From NCBI RefSeq assembly GCF_014397245.1, contig NZ_JACLHY010000024.1, positions 1 through 64,000 of the forward strand: a stretch of DNA of 64,000 bases, written 5' to 3'. The DNA is from Arenibacter arenosicollis (lineage in GTDB: Bacteria; Bacteroidota; Bacteroidia; Flavobacteriales; Flavobacteriaceae). A program made the translations under genes and the position numbers. The notes beneath the pieces were generated by a model. It was not told the DNA's origin. It searched no databases and worked only from the letters and a program-made list of their open reading frames with translations. Of this stretch, positions 16,935 through 27,177 are shown in pieces (positions within the stretch are counted from its first letter, which is position 1; every line of letters starts with the position of its first letter).

Positions 16935-19900
16935 ATGTCAATTTTAAGAAGATGGAAGAATAAGGAGAAAGGGAAATTGGCCAATGACATTATAGGCAAG
17001 GTGCCCTATGGAGCAACCATTCCGCTTACTGGAGGACAACAAAGACTTTTTTTTCTCGAATCTTTATATCCCAAAAATCCGGTTTATAATTCTTCTGAAA
17101 TTTATACTTTCAGAGGCCGACTTGTCATAGAAAATCTAAAAAAAAGTCTACAGACCATATTTGACCTGAACGAGGTTTTTAGGTGTTCTTTTCATTTTAA
17201 GGATGGGGTTCCATTTCAAAATGTCGAGGATTCGGTTAAAGTGAATTTGGTACAATATGATATAAGCGATCTTTTGGCCTCAGAAAAAGATTTGCGAATA
17301 GAGGAAATTATGTCTTCCGATGCGCTAAATCCTTTTGATTTGAATAATCCACCGCTAATAAGAACAACCCTTATTAAGAGACATTCCAACGAGCATATTT
17401 TGTTTATTACCATGCACCATATTATCGTTGATAAATGGTCTATGGGACTGTTGCGGGAACAATTGGCCAAATATTATAGGTCTTTACCCTCAAATTCTGA
17501 AATTTTCGAAATTCAGTCCAGAATTCAATTTCCAGACTTTGCATATTGGCAACAGAGTAGGGATAGTGACAAGAATCAATTAGAATATTGGAAAAATAAA
17601 CTTTCAGGAAAAATTCCCAAGCTTGAGCTGCCAATAGATTATCCTCATCCGGCCCATCCTACCTTTAAAGGTGATTCCAACGTACAGCTTTTATCAAAAT
17701 CCTTGTCCAACAAAATTTTAGAACTATCAAAAGAAGCGGAATGTACACCTTTTATATTATTGTTATCCGTTTACTATGTTTTATTGTTTCGATATAGTCG
17801 CCAAAATGATATAGTTATTGGCTCTCCGATTTCTATTCGCAATTCAAAAACGCTTGAAAATGTAATCGGTTTTTTCGATGAAACCATTGTATTAAGAACG
17901 GATTTTTCACTACCAATATCATTTCTTGATTTAGTAAAGCTCGTACGCCAAACCGTACTTGAGGCGTTTAGTAATAAAGATATTTCTTTTGATGTCTTGG
18001 TCAGAGAAGTGAAACCAGAGAGGGTAGCCGGAATCAATCCATTTTTACGGACAATGTTTATTTATCATGATGTTCTTCCTATGCCATTTTTTGGTGAAGA
18101 TTTAGAACTCTCATATGATTTCTATAATACCGGTGTCTCGAAATTTGATTTAACACTTTATGTAGCAAACGAAAATGGACAGCTGTTAACAGAGTTTGAA
18201 TATTCAACGGATTTGTTTGATGAAACTACCATTGAACAATTACAGGATCACTTTAGGTTAGTATTAATTGGAGTTACAGACAATCCGAAGTTTGATATTT
18301 CCGCTATTCCTATGATGACAGAAAGGGAGAAAGAAATTCTTTTACCAGAGAAAGCGACTTGCCCTGGGCCCTTTGACTCATATAAATCTATTCACGAAAT
18401 TATACGTCATTCAGCATCTGATAAGAAGGATGCCATTGCATTGGTCTATGGGCCGGAACATTTAACATACGGCGAACTTGATGATTTATCAGATACTATA
18501 GCTCAACATATACTGGCATATAGCAATAATGATAGACAGATCATAGGATTGTGTATGGAACGATCAACCACCTTGATCGCTGGTTTGTTAGGTATTTTAA
18601 AAGCTGGGTGTGCTTACTTGCCTTTAGATCCAGATTACCCTTTGGGCCGTATTTCATTTATGCTGGAGGATTCCAAAGTCCCAATAGTTCTTACCCAGGC
18701 GAATTTATCGTCTAAATTTAATTCTTTTAAAGGAACCCAACTTTTAATAAATGAGATAATCAATTCCAATGAATCCCATTCAATTGCATTTCCAGATGTG
18801 AAAAGTTTCGATTTGGCATACGTGATTTATACATCTGGAAGTACAGGTAAGCCAAAAGGTGTTCCCATTACACACTCTAATATAATAAATTCTACAGAAG
18901 GCCGGCTTTCGTTTTATCCCGAAAACCCTACAGCATTTTTATTAATGTCATCCGTGGCTTTTGATAGTTCCAAGGCGGGAATTTTTTGGACACTATGCAC
19001 CGGGGGCACTTTGGTAATATCCGAGAAGAGATTGGAACAGGATGTGGCCAAAATGAATGATATTATTAATGATAAAAAAATCAGCCATACGCTGATGCTG
19101 CCTTCTCTTTACAAAGTTCTTTTAGAATATAGTGACTTGTCTAAGCTAGAGTCTCTTACTACCGTTATGGTCGCAGGAGAGGCCTGTTCTGCAGCATTGT
19201 GCACCACACATTTCAGTAAGTTGCCGAATGTAGGCCTTTACAATGAATACGGCCCGACCGAAGCATCTGTTTGGTGTATGGCTTATAGGATAACAAATGA
19301 AAATTTAGGTTACATAACCCCAATCGGGAGTGCGGTCGCAAATGCCGAAATATACCTTCTTGATTCCAATCTAAATTTGGTTCCTTTTGGAGCGGTCGGT
19401 GAAATTTATGTAGGCGGACCTGGTCTGGCCAATACTTATTTGAACAGACCTGACTTAACGGATTTGGCTTACATTAATAATCCATTTTCGGAGGTAGTTG
19501 GAGATAAATTGTACAAAACCGGGGATTTGGGTAGGTACCGTAATGACGGTGAAATGCTATTCTTGGGAAGGGCGGACCAACAGGTTAAAATTCGTGGATT
19601 CCGGGTGGAGTTAAATGAAATTGAGGAGGTTATTCGCAAGAATCCAACGGTTGATAAGGCCTTAGTTGTGGTATCCGAATCTAATAAATCTGATGCCGCT
19701 AGCGGAGCTGATAATGCAGGTTATTTAATTGCTTATGTGGAATGCCAAGAAAATCTTGACATAGAGCAGCTCAAAAAAGAATTGGCAATAAGTTTACCGA
19801 ATTATATGGTCCCTTCTGTAATCATCCCTATTGACAATTTTCCTCTTTTGCCAAACGGGAAAATTGATAGAAAAAGCTTGCCGAAACCTGAAAAAAATAA

Positions 19901-21581
19901 TGTAACGACGTTATCATCTAAATTTCAAGGCCCTAGAAATGAATTGGAAATTGCATTAACCGAAATTTGGCAAGAGGTATTGAATATGACACCAATCGGT
20001 GTATACGATAATTTTTTTGAAATAGGTGGTGATTCTATATTGAGTATTCAAATTGTTGCCAAGGCGAGAAGTAAAAATATAATGTTAAAGGCCAATCAAA
20101 TATTTGAGAACCAAACAATAGCAGATCTTGCGCTCTTTTCAAATATTGGAACACTTGATATAATTGAAGAGCAAAGTGTTGAAGGTAACGTTAGTTTGAC
20201 GCCTATTCAACATTGGTTTTTTAATACGCACCAAAATGCCCCACATTATTGGAATCAAATGGTCCGATTGTTGAATGTGGGGAAACTAGATTGGAGTATC
20301 ATTCAATTGGCAATTGAAGAATTGGTTTATTACCATGATGCTCTTCGACTCAAGTTTGTAAAGACGGAATATTGGAAAGCCATAGTAAATTCCAAAGATG
20401 AAATAAAAGTCTTTCGTTTAGAGGATGTTAGCTTCATTAGCGATACCGGTGAACAGGATATAAAAATTCAAGAACTATTAGTAGCTGTTCAAGAGTCGGC
20501 CAAATTGTCCGATGGTCAACTTTTTAAATGTATATATTTCAATTGTGGAGAAACACAGGAGAATCAAGTGTTTCTAATAGCCCATCACTTGGTAATAGAC
20601 GTAGTTTCATGGAATATTCTATTTAATGATCTTAATGTTGCCATCAACCAGATTCAAGACAATAAACCATTATTATTTACGGGTAAGACAGCATCGATTG
20701 AAAAATGGGGAGAATATCTAAAAGAACTTTCCAAATCCAAACACCTCAAGGAAGAACTTTCATTTTGGAAGTCTCAGAAGAACGATATTCAAATGTTTCC
20801 TTCAGATTTTGTTTGTGAAAAGAATTATTATAAAGAGAGTACAATAGAAATAAACCAAGCTTCGCTTGGATCGGAGGATACTCTTAAGCTTCAGAAAGAT
20901 GCAAATTGGGTTTATAACACGAAGATTGAGGAGTTGTTGGTAACTGCACTTCTTTCCGTCCTTCATGAATGGAGCCACTTAGATCGGATTTGTCTTGGAA
21001 TGGAAAAACACGGTCGGAGTGCAGAAATTTTGGATTTGGACGTATCGGGCACCATTGGTTGGTTTACCTCGTATTTCCCAGTTGCGTTGAATGTAATAAA
21101 GCAGAGGGATATAGGCGATCAAATCAAATCTGTAAAAGAACAACTTAGAAAGGTTCCGAATAATGGTGTAGGGTATGGAATACTCAAATATCTTAACCAA
21201 GAACAAATAAATATAGAAGAACTTGATCAACAACCCCAGGTGATATTTAATTATCTGGGTAATCGAATGGTTAACGAAAACACGTCGAATATAGGGTATG
21301 ACTTATTGTGGGAGGGCAGTCGTGATTCCAGAAGTGAACGAAGTTATGGATTGGAGATTAACGCATATATCCTAAATGGGCAATTGTATTCTAACTGGAG
21401 TTACAGTACTGACTTATATAAGACAACTACCATTGAAAAATTGGTTTCTGAATATAATGCCGTTTTGCATCAAATAATTTTGCACTGCAAAAACAAGGAG
21501 GTTCGAGAATATACGCCCTCAGATTTTCCTGAAGCCGATATTAGTCAAGACGATTTGGACAACCTTCTAGAGAATTTATAA
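16935..21581 (+). CDS. NRPS 2: C-A-T-E module
   Basis: 1548 residues. Condensation domain about 28-465 (HHIIVDK 161-167; Lys replaces the usual Gly). Adenylation domain about 485-980: YTSGSTGKPKG 632-642, NEYGPTE 770-776, YKTGDLGR 860-867, NGKIDRKSL 974-982. Carrier domain GGDSIL 1031-1036 (Ser1034). The final domain has epimerisation motifs: HHLVIDVVSW 1217-1226, GWFTSYFPV 1375-1383, GVGYGILKYL 1411-1420, PQVIFNYLGN 1434-1443. So a D-residue is expected. The hand-read code is about D-S-A-L-M-A-E-V-W-K, which I cannot assign. The C-terminus ends in an acidic SQDDLDNLLENL tail, like short docking tails that link an E domain to a C domain on the next protein; NRPS 3 starts 6 bp later with a C domain. 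Confidence 0.92.
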   Translation: MSILRRWKNKEKGKLANDIIGKVPYGATIPLTGGQQRLFFLESLYPKNPVYNSSEIYTFRGRLVIENLKKSLQTIFDLNEVFRCSFHFKDGVPFQNVEDSVKVNLVQYDISDLLASEKDLRIEEIMSSDALNPFDLNNPPLIRTTLIKRHSNEHILFITMHHIIVDKWSMGLLREQLAKYYRSLPSNSEIFEIQSRIQFPDFAYWQQSRDSDKNQLEYWKNKLSGKIPKLELPIDYPHPAHPTFKGDSNVQLLSKSLSNKILELSKEAECTPFILLLSVYYVLLFRYSRQNDIVIGSPISIRNSKTLENVIGFFDETIVLRTDFSLPISFLDLVKLVRQTVLEAFSNKDISFDVLVREVKPERVAGINPFLRTMFIYHDVLPMPFFGEDLELSYDFYNTGVSKFDLTLYVANENGQLLTEFEYSTDLFDETTIEQLQDHFRLVLIGVTDNPKFDISAIPMMTEREKEILLPEKATCPGPFDSYKSIHEIIRHSASDKKDAIALVYGPEHLTYGELDDLSDTIAQHILAYSNNDRQIIGLCMERSTTLIAGLLGILKAGCAYLPLDPDYPLGRISFMLEDSKVPIVLTQANLSSKFNSFKGTQLLINEIINSNESHSIAFPDVKSFDLAYVIYTSGSTGKPKGVPITHSNIINSTEGRLSFYPENPTAFLLMSSVAFDSSKAGIFWTLCTGGTLVISEKRLEQDVAKMNDIINDKKISHTLMLPSLYKVLLEYSDLSKLESLTTVMVAGEACSAALCTTHFSKLPNVGLYNEYGPTEASVWCMAYRITNENLGYITPIGSAVANAEIYLLDSNLNLVPFGAVGEIYVGGPGLANTYLNRPDLTDLAYINNPFSEVVGDKLYKTGDLGRYRNDGEMLFLGRADQQVKIRGFRVELNEIEEVIRKNPTVDKALVVVSESNKSDAASGADNAGYLIAYVECQENLDIEQLKKELAISLPNYMVPSVIIPIDNFPLLPNGKIDRKSLPKPEKNNVTTLSSKFQGPRNELEIALTEIWQEVLNMTPIGVYDNFFEIGGDSILSIQIVAKARSKNIMLKANQIFENQTIADLALFSNIGTLDIIEEQSVEGNVSLTPIQHWFFNTHQNAPHYWNQMVRLLNVGKLDWSIIQLAIEELVYYHDALRLKFVKTEYWKAIVNSKDEIKVFRLEDVSFISDTGEQDIKIQELLVAVQESAKLSDGQLFKCIYFNCGETQENQVFLIAHHLVIDVVSWNILFNDLNVAINQIQDNKPLLFTGKTASIEKWGEYLKELSKSKHLKEELSFWKSQKNDIQMFPSDFVCEKNYYKESTIEINQASLGSEDTLKLQKDANWVYNTKIEELLVTALLSVLHEWSHLDRICLGMEKHGRSAEILDLDVSGTIGWFTSYFPVALNVIKQRDIGDQIKSVKEQLRKVPNNGVGYGILKYLNQEQINIEELDQQPQVIFNYLGNRMVNENTSNIGYDLLWEGSRDSRSERSYGLEINAYILNGQLYSNWSYSTDLYKTTTIEKLVSEYNAVLHQIILHCKNKEVREYTPSDFPEADISQDDLDNLLENL

Positions 21582-21587
21582 CCAGTT

Positions 21588-23993
21588 ATGGACACCGGAA
21601 AAAGATCAAATATTGAAGCTATATTACCCCTAACGGAATTGCAGCAAGGTATGCTCATCCATCATTTATCCAATCCATTGCAAGATGAAGGATTTTTACA
21701 TGTAGGTTTTAGATTGAAAGGGTCATTGAATACCCATTTTTTTAAGAAGGCATGGGGGCTTGCCATTGAAAGACATCAGGTTCTAAGGTCATCGGTACAT
21801 TGGGAAAATATCCGTGCTCCAGTACAGTTAATACGTGGGGTAAGTGAAACAAATTGGACAACTTTGGATTGGACGGACATTAATTTAGCTGAACAATCAA
21901 TTAGGCTTGAAGCGTTGAAATCGACCCAAAAAGGATTGGGTATGGATTTTAAGCAAAATCCTCTGCTTAATTTTCATCTTATCAAAATGGGCCAAGTTGA
22001 GTTTTTTTTTCTTTGGCCATGCCATCACCTTCTATTAGATGGTTGGTCTAGTAGTAACATTGTCAAAGACGTATGCACATTTTACGAAGCATTATGTAAA
22101 GGCACCAGCACGGAATTGAAAACACTCCCATCGTTAAAAACCTATTATGCTTGGCTTAAAAATAAAGAGCAAAAGGGAGCAGCTTCATTTTGGTCCAATT
22201 ATTTTGAAGGTTATTCCAAATCCCACCTTTTTAAGAGGGCCAATGTTTCAACCAGGGCGAATGGGAGCATTATGGAGTGTATATCTTTATCAGAAACTGA
22301 ATCAAAAAACATCACAGAGAAGGCAAGGGCCAATTTAATAAGTGTCAATACATTGATTCAAGGAGCATGGAGTTTACTTTTAAGTGCTTATTTCAATGCG
22401 GGAAATGTTGTATTTGGAACGTCGGTGTCCGGTCGTTCAAATGATTTCCCCAATATGGACCTACTTACTGGAATGTTTATGAATATCCTACCGGTAAGTA
22501 GTATAATTGATAAGCAGTGTTCCTTAAAGGTATGGTTGCAATCGTTTCAAAAACGGCAGGTAGCATGCCTGCAATATGAGGAAACCACGGCCACCGAAAT
22601 TTGGTCCGAATTGAGTGAAAATAAGGGTGGTACCATGTTCGACAGCCTGTTGGTTTTTGAAAATTTCCCATGGAAAGACCTCAAATGCGGTGATGTGGAA
22701 ATTAGTGACTATGGGAGTGGTATTACATCCAATTATCCGATATCCTTAATTATTGTGCCCCAAGCGCAAATGAAATTTAAATTTGTATTCAACAACGATC
22801 AATTAGATGAAAGAACTAAAAATTGGATTATAGATAATTGGGAACGTGTTCTGAAACTCATATTATCCGATGAGGTAACGCAGGTTCATGAAGTTTTAGA
22901 TGGTGTTGGAATTTATCATTATGATGGTTCTGAGCAAAAAGGAATTAAAATTCCTAAAATTGAAGCTTTGTCGGCTAATTACGTTGCCCCTAGAAATGAG
23001 ATTGAAGACCAGCTGGTTGATATTTGGGAAAAGCTTTTAGGAGTAGACAAAGTTGGCGTAAAGGACAATTATTTTGAACTTGGAGGTAAATCCATAATGG
23101 CAATTCAGATGTTTGCTTTGATCGAGAGTAAATTAGGAGCAAGATTACCCCTTACAACCCTACTTTTTAGCCCCACAATAGAACAAATAGCGGTGTTGCT
23201 TACTAAAAATAACAAATCGGAATTGCGGAATTGGAATTTTATTGTTCCGCTTAGGAGAACCGGAGGTGCAAAACCTCTTTTTTGTGTACACGGGGGTGAA
23301 GGGCATGTATTATTTTATAAATTGCTCCCTAAATATTTGAAGGAAGATAGACCTATTTATCTGTTGCAGCCAAAAGGAATAGACGGGGAAGGAACTATGC
23401 ATGCGAGCATAGAAGCAATGAGCAAGGATTATCTTTCCGAAATTTTAGAGATTCAGGGAGATGGTCCTTACAATATTATGTTTTTTTGCTATAGTGCCCT
23501 TGCTATTGAAATGGCTTTGCTTCTCCAAGGCTTGGGCAAACAAGTAAACCTTATAATTGTGGATAGTACGGCACAGTCTCCAGCCAAAGTAAGCCAACGA
23601 AGTTTTAGGCTAAGAGTTAAAAATTATTTATTGAAAATGCGGCATGCTCCTATAATGACTTTGAAAAGTTCAATAGTATACAGATATAGACAATTATTGG
23701 AGCCTATCTATATCACTTTGACCCAGGATAAGTCAACTATTGCCCTTACTAAAATTCGGAAACATTTGGATTATGTTCATGGACAGTATGTATGGAAAAA
23801 AATAGCTAGTCCAATTACCCTTGTTTTAACCGAAAAAGAACCCACAGAAAACAGGGAAGAAAAAATACGATTATGGGAATACTGGACCAATTCAAAAGTG
23901 GAAGTATATTACAATACCGGGAACCATTTAAATCTTTTTGAAGAACCTCATGTGCGCTTATTGGCTAAAACAGTTGATGAAGCTTGTGTTTGA
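21588..23993 (+). CDS. NRPS 3: C-T-TE termination protein without an A domain
   Basis: 801 residues. Condensation domain about 8-435 with intact HHLLLDG (146-152). The usual adenylation domain is absent: 30 residues later a carrier domain follows (YFELGGKSI, Ser502), then a type I thioesterase about 555-801. The thioesterase has FCVHGGEG (565-572), a nucleophile region reading CYSALA (634-639, Ser636) where G-x-S-x-G is expected, Asp659 and His780 (GNHLNLF). The catalytic residues are thus present but the elbow glycines are lost. The carrier must be loaded by an A domain elsewhere, or serve only as a transfer station. Six bases separate it from NRPS 2; the docking tail of NRPS 2 fits its N-terminus. 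Confidence 0.9.
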   Translation: MDTGKRSNIEAILPLTELQQGMLIHHLSNPLQDEGFLHVGFRLKGSLNTHFFKKAWGLAIERHQVLRSSVHWENIRAPVQLIRGVSETNWTTLDWTDINLAEQSIRLEALKSTQKGLGMDFKQNPLLNFHLIKMGQVEFFFLWPCHHLLLDGWSSSNIVKDVCTFYEALCKGTSTELKTLPSLKTYYAWLKNKEQKGAASFWSNYFEGYSKSHLFKRANVSTRANGSIMECISLSETESKNITEKARANLISVNTLIQGAWSLLLSAYFNAGNVVFGTSVSGRSNDFPNMDLLTGMFMNILPVSSIIDKQCSLKVWLQSFQKRQVACLQYEETTATEIWSELSENKGGTMFDSLLVFENFPWKDLKCGDVEISDYGSGITSNYPISLIIVPQAQMKFKFVFNNDQLDERTKNWIIDNWERVLKLILSDEVTQVHEVLDGVGIYHYDGSEQKGIKIPKIEALSANYVAPRNEIEDQLVDIWEKLLGVDKVGVKDNYFELGGKSIMAIQMFALIESKLGARLPLTTLLFSPTIEQIAVLLTKNNKSELRNWNFIVPLRRTGGAKPLFCVHGGEGHVLFYKLLPKYLKEDRPIYLLQPKGIDGEGTMHASIEAMSKDYLSEILEIQGDGPYNIMFFCYSALAIEMALLLQGLGKQVNLIIVDSTAQSPAKVSQRSFRLRVKNYLLKMRHAPIMTLKSSIVYRYRQLLEPIYITLTQDKSTIALTKIRKHLDYVHGQYVWKKIASPITLVLTEKEPTENREEKIRLWEYWTNSKVEVYYNTGNHLNLFEEPHVRLLAKTVDEACV

Positions 23994-24028
23994 ATACATA
24001 AGTAACATTGTAAACAATAACTAATAGA

Positions 24029-24766
24029 ATGGGTGCTGCGCTAACTAATTATTACGATTTAGAACCAGAAACCCTACACCTATGGCATGTTGATGTAGGG
24101 ACCGATTTAGATAGTCGTTATTTTAACCTTCTAAGCGAAGATGAAAAAATTAGGGCGGGGAAATATAGGTTTACCCAAGATCAACATATGTTTATTAAAG
24201 CCCGGGCGGTTTTGAGAATATTATCTGGACATTATTTACAAAAAGATCCCATCCATATTCGGTTTAAGTATGGAGCGTATGGCAGACCATACTTTCAGGA
24301 TGAAAATAGTTTGCTTTTCAACGTTTCCCATTCAGAAGGCAAGGCTATTATAGGATTTGGCAAGTTTACTGAAATGGGGACGGATATTGAAAAGATCAAG
24401 AGCGATTTTAATGTACTCGATATAGCGGGTAAGTTTTTTTCCCAAAGTGAAATCAAATCGCTAACAGAAATTCCTAAGGAAGAACAGAATAGGGCGTTTT
24501 TTCGCTGTTGGACTCGAAAGGAATCGTTTATTAAAGCAAAGGGTGATGGTCTTTCCTTACCCTTGGATTCCTTTTCTGTTACGCTTGATGACGATATTAA
24601 GGCTAGACTTATTGAAACAAAATGGAACCCCTGTGAAAAGGAAAATTGGAAAATATTTTCTTACGTACAAAATGATAATTACATAGTCGCAGTTTCGGTT
24701 CAGGGAAACGTTCAAAAAATTAAATATAGGAATTGGGATGAGGTTTATAAACGCTATAATCTTTAG
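24029..24766 (+). CDS. Sfp-type 4'-phosphopantetheinyl transferase
   Basis: 245 residues with the family motifs FNVSHSEG (97-104), GTDIEKI (117-123; Asp119 and Glu121 bind Mg) and WTRKESFIKAKGDGL (161-175). It moves phosphopantetheine from CoA to the carrier-domain Ser of the NRPS proteins and the free carrier protein. It is the last gene of the plus-strand NRPS operon, 35 bp after NRPS 3, and converges on the hydrolase gene 14 bp further on. Confidence 0.93.
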   Translation: MGAALTNYYDLEPETLHLWHVDVGTDLDSRYFNLLSEDEKIRAGKYRFTQDQHMFIKARAVLRILSGHYLQKDPIHIRFKYGAYGRPYFQDENSLLFNVSHSEGKAIIGFGKFTEMGTDIEKIKSDFNVLDIAGKFFSQSEIKSLTEIPKEEQNRAFFRCWTRKESFIKAKGDGLSLPLDSFSVTLDDDIKARLIETKWNPCEKENWKIFSYVQNDNYIVAVSVQGNVQKIKYRNWDEVYKRYNL

Positions 24767-24780
24767 TTAAGAATGTCTTG

Positions 24781-27177
24781 TTATTCGTCCAAAGCTTGCA
24801 TGAAACCGATATTATCTATTATAATTAGTCCGTTTTCAGTGCGGTCAAATAAGAAATGGATACTTGTAATATGTGTAGGGTCAAAACTGGGATTTTTCTC
24901 AAGCATTTCCTTTACTGGAAAAGCGAACAGTTGAAAAACTTTCTCCGACTGAAACTTTCCTTCCAAGTGGTCTATTTTACTGAGACTTGTTTGAATTTCT
25001 CTTTGTAAACCGGCAAAATCGCTTAGATGGAAACTAACTTGCGTTCCTATACTATCCTTTATATTGATCGAAAAATCGATAGGCGTTTTTGTATTTGTTT
25101 TTTTGTTATGGTAAGTATGTTTCCAGTCTTTGTCATTAATTAAAGTATTAACATCGGAGTTGTCAGAATTGGACTTTTTTTTCAATATTTTAACATAGTC
25201 GCCCCCTGATTCCGCTATTGAGAAGACTAGTACTGAGGAGGAGTCAACGCGGATTATTTTTGGTGGAATTTGAATGGAGTATTGTGGAATTGGGCAGCCG
25301 ACAGGATGCTGCTCCTCCATATCCCCGAATTCAACTAGTGCGGTTTGTTCGCCAGCCTTGCCTTTTGATGAAATGTTTAAACAAGTGTGTTCCCAACCAA
25401 TGAATACCCCTCTACTTCCTTTAAGTTCATTTTTTAGCTCAATTTCCCTTTCTTGCCAGATTGTCAAATTTTCCGAAGAAATGGCGTTTTTGCTTAAAGC
25501 TGAGGAAGTACGGTCTGCATCTTCATCAAAGGTACAGATAAAGCTTGTCCTTGAATCTTCAAATTGATTCAAATAAATAGTATTCGGCAACCAATTCCTA
25601 CCTTTTCGATAATCGGCAAATAGTGGCAAAAATGTTTTGTTATCTTTAAGTGTGGTTTCTAGGAAGGCACTTATGTAAACTTTTGTAATATTCCGTTGTT
25701 CTTCGGCGGGAATTAAATCGGCTAAATTTAAAAAACCTTTATAAAAAGGGGAAAATGCATCATTTTCTCCCCATGTTGTATTGAACTGCCCATGATTGGC
25801 TCCCTTAATGTAAAGTCCCGATTTGAAATAATAAGCACTATCTGAAAAAGTGATTCGCTCAAATTGCTTTGCCCCCAAAAATGAAGGTACTTCTCCATCC
25901 AGGGATCCATGGATCGTTAGGTAGTTGATGTCCTGAAGAGCGGATTTCTTACCTCCTGGTTTATAGTTCCCGTCCACTGGGGCTATGCCAACCAGCGATT
26001 TTATAGTGTAGTTGTGATCAAGTTTTAAGTTTTCGTCATCTGGGTGCTGCTTAAGGTGGTTCATCAATGCGGCGTGCACCACCGATTCGCCGCCCTTGGA
26101 ATGACCAATTAGCGCAATATTTGTTGTATCTACCTTTTTGAAAAATAGGTGATTTTCCTTTGCGTTCCAAGTGTGCCAAATTTTTAGATGTTCCAATAAT
26201 AGTAATGCTCTGGCGTTGTTATCATTTTTAATTCTTCCCCTATAATCAGACCATGAATAATTAAGAAAGTTTTGGGCTACCGAAACTAGGATGAATCCGC
26301 GAGAGGCGAGTAGGTTTCCTAAATAAGCATAACCATTTTCGGAAAAATCTTTCATATCGTGATCGCCATGAACTATCAAAACTAATGGAAAAGGTCCACT
26401 TCCTTCAGGGTACCAGACATGGGCATTTAAGGGTAGGGCAGAGGTGTTGAACCCCCAATATTTTTCTCTGAACCAACCACCAAAACCGGTCCATTTCTCT
26501 ATAAAATTAGTGCCATCTATAGTAGGTGTAATTATATCTGTCTCCAATCCAAACGCGGGTCTGTGTTTGTCCTTTCCACTGCCATAGCTCAAATGTTTAA
26601 CTCTATGATGGCCATTCTCAGCTGGAGATGAGGTGTTAATATGGATTACATTTTCCGCCGAGGAGGCGGCTGCGTTGACTATAGGATCCATTTCCAAACC
26701 TCGAATGGAATATAGTACCAAAGTTGCCATACATATGGAAAGCCCGAAAGTAACGATTGTAAGAACAATTATTTGTTTTATAAAATGTAATGATCGCAAC
26801 CCTGGTTTCCATAAATTGGAAAGCCCTGCTCCCAAAAGGGATAGTACGACCACCATGAAAATGGTAGACCTTAATTCGAAATAAAAGACTTTCAAAAAAA
26901 TTGGGATGGTAATCAGAATTGCGGAAAGGTATGTTTTTGAAAAGATGTAGATTAGATGGGTCAATCTGAGCAAAACAAAAGTGAAGATTAAAATGGCCGT
27001 GATACGTGCCAGATAGTTCAAAAGAATCCAGGGGTCATTGTAGGCGAAAACGGCACTTATTGAGGAATGTAACACGAGTAGGGCGGTAGATACATATAAT
27101 GCATAAGTGGCCCCGTGAATTTCAAGTTTTGTTGGCCTTAAGCTTTTTACGAATGATTGTAATTGTTTGAAAATCAT
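24781..27177 (-). CDS. Membrane-anchored alpha/beta hydrolase
   Basis: 798 residues. About five TM segments in residues 22-160, then a soluble alpha/beta-hydrolase domain: LVLIVHGDHD (oxyanion strand, 265-274), nucleophile GHSKGG (358-363, Ser360), GSLDGE (Asp427) and ANHGQF (His462), a complete triad. The C-terminal 300 residues are beta-rich and of unknown role. Similar catalytic domains occur in acetylhydrolases and plastic/lipid esterases, so an ester or acyl bond is the probable target, facing the periplasm. It converges on the PPTase gene but lies inside the direct repeats, so it may act on the peptide product; that is inference. Confidence 0.75.
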   Translation of the reverse strand: MIFKQLQSFVKSLRPTKLEIHGATYALYVSTALLVLHSSISAVFAYNDPWILLNYLARITAILIFTFVLLRLTHLIYIFSKTYLSAILITIPIFLKVFYFELRSTIFMVVVLSLLGAGLSNLWKPGLRSLHFIKQIIVLTIVTFGLSICMATLVLYSIRGLEMDPIVNAAASSAENVIHINTSSPAENGHHRVKHLSYGSGKDKHRPAFGLETDIITPTIDGTNFIEKWTGFGGWFREKYWGFNTSALPLNAHVWYPEGSGPFPLVLIVHGDHDMKDFSENGYAYLGNLLASRGFILVSVAQNFLNYSWSDYRGRIKNDNNARALLLLEHLKIWHTWNAKENHLFFKKVDTTNIALIGHSKGGESVVHAALMNHLKQHPDDENLKLDHNYTIKSLVGIAPVDGNYKPGGKKSALQDINYLTIHGSLDGEVPSFLGAKQFERITFSDSAYYFKSGLYIKGANHGQFNTTWGENDAFSPFYKGFLNLADLIPAEEQRNITKVYISAFLETTLKDNKTFLPLFADYRKGRNWLPNTIYLNQFEDSRTSFICTFDEDADRTSSALSKNAISSENLTIWQEREIELKNELKGSRGVFIGWEHTCLNISSKGKAGEQTALVEFGDMEEQHPVGCPIPQYSIQIPPKIIRVDSSSVLVFSIAESGGDYVKILKKKSNSDNSDVNTLINDKDWKHTYHNKKTNTKTPIDFSINIKDSIGTQVSFHLSDFAGLQREIQTSLSKIDHLEGKFQSEKVFQLFAFPVKEMLEKNPSFDPTHITSIHFLFDRTENGLIIIDNIGFMQALDE

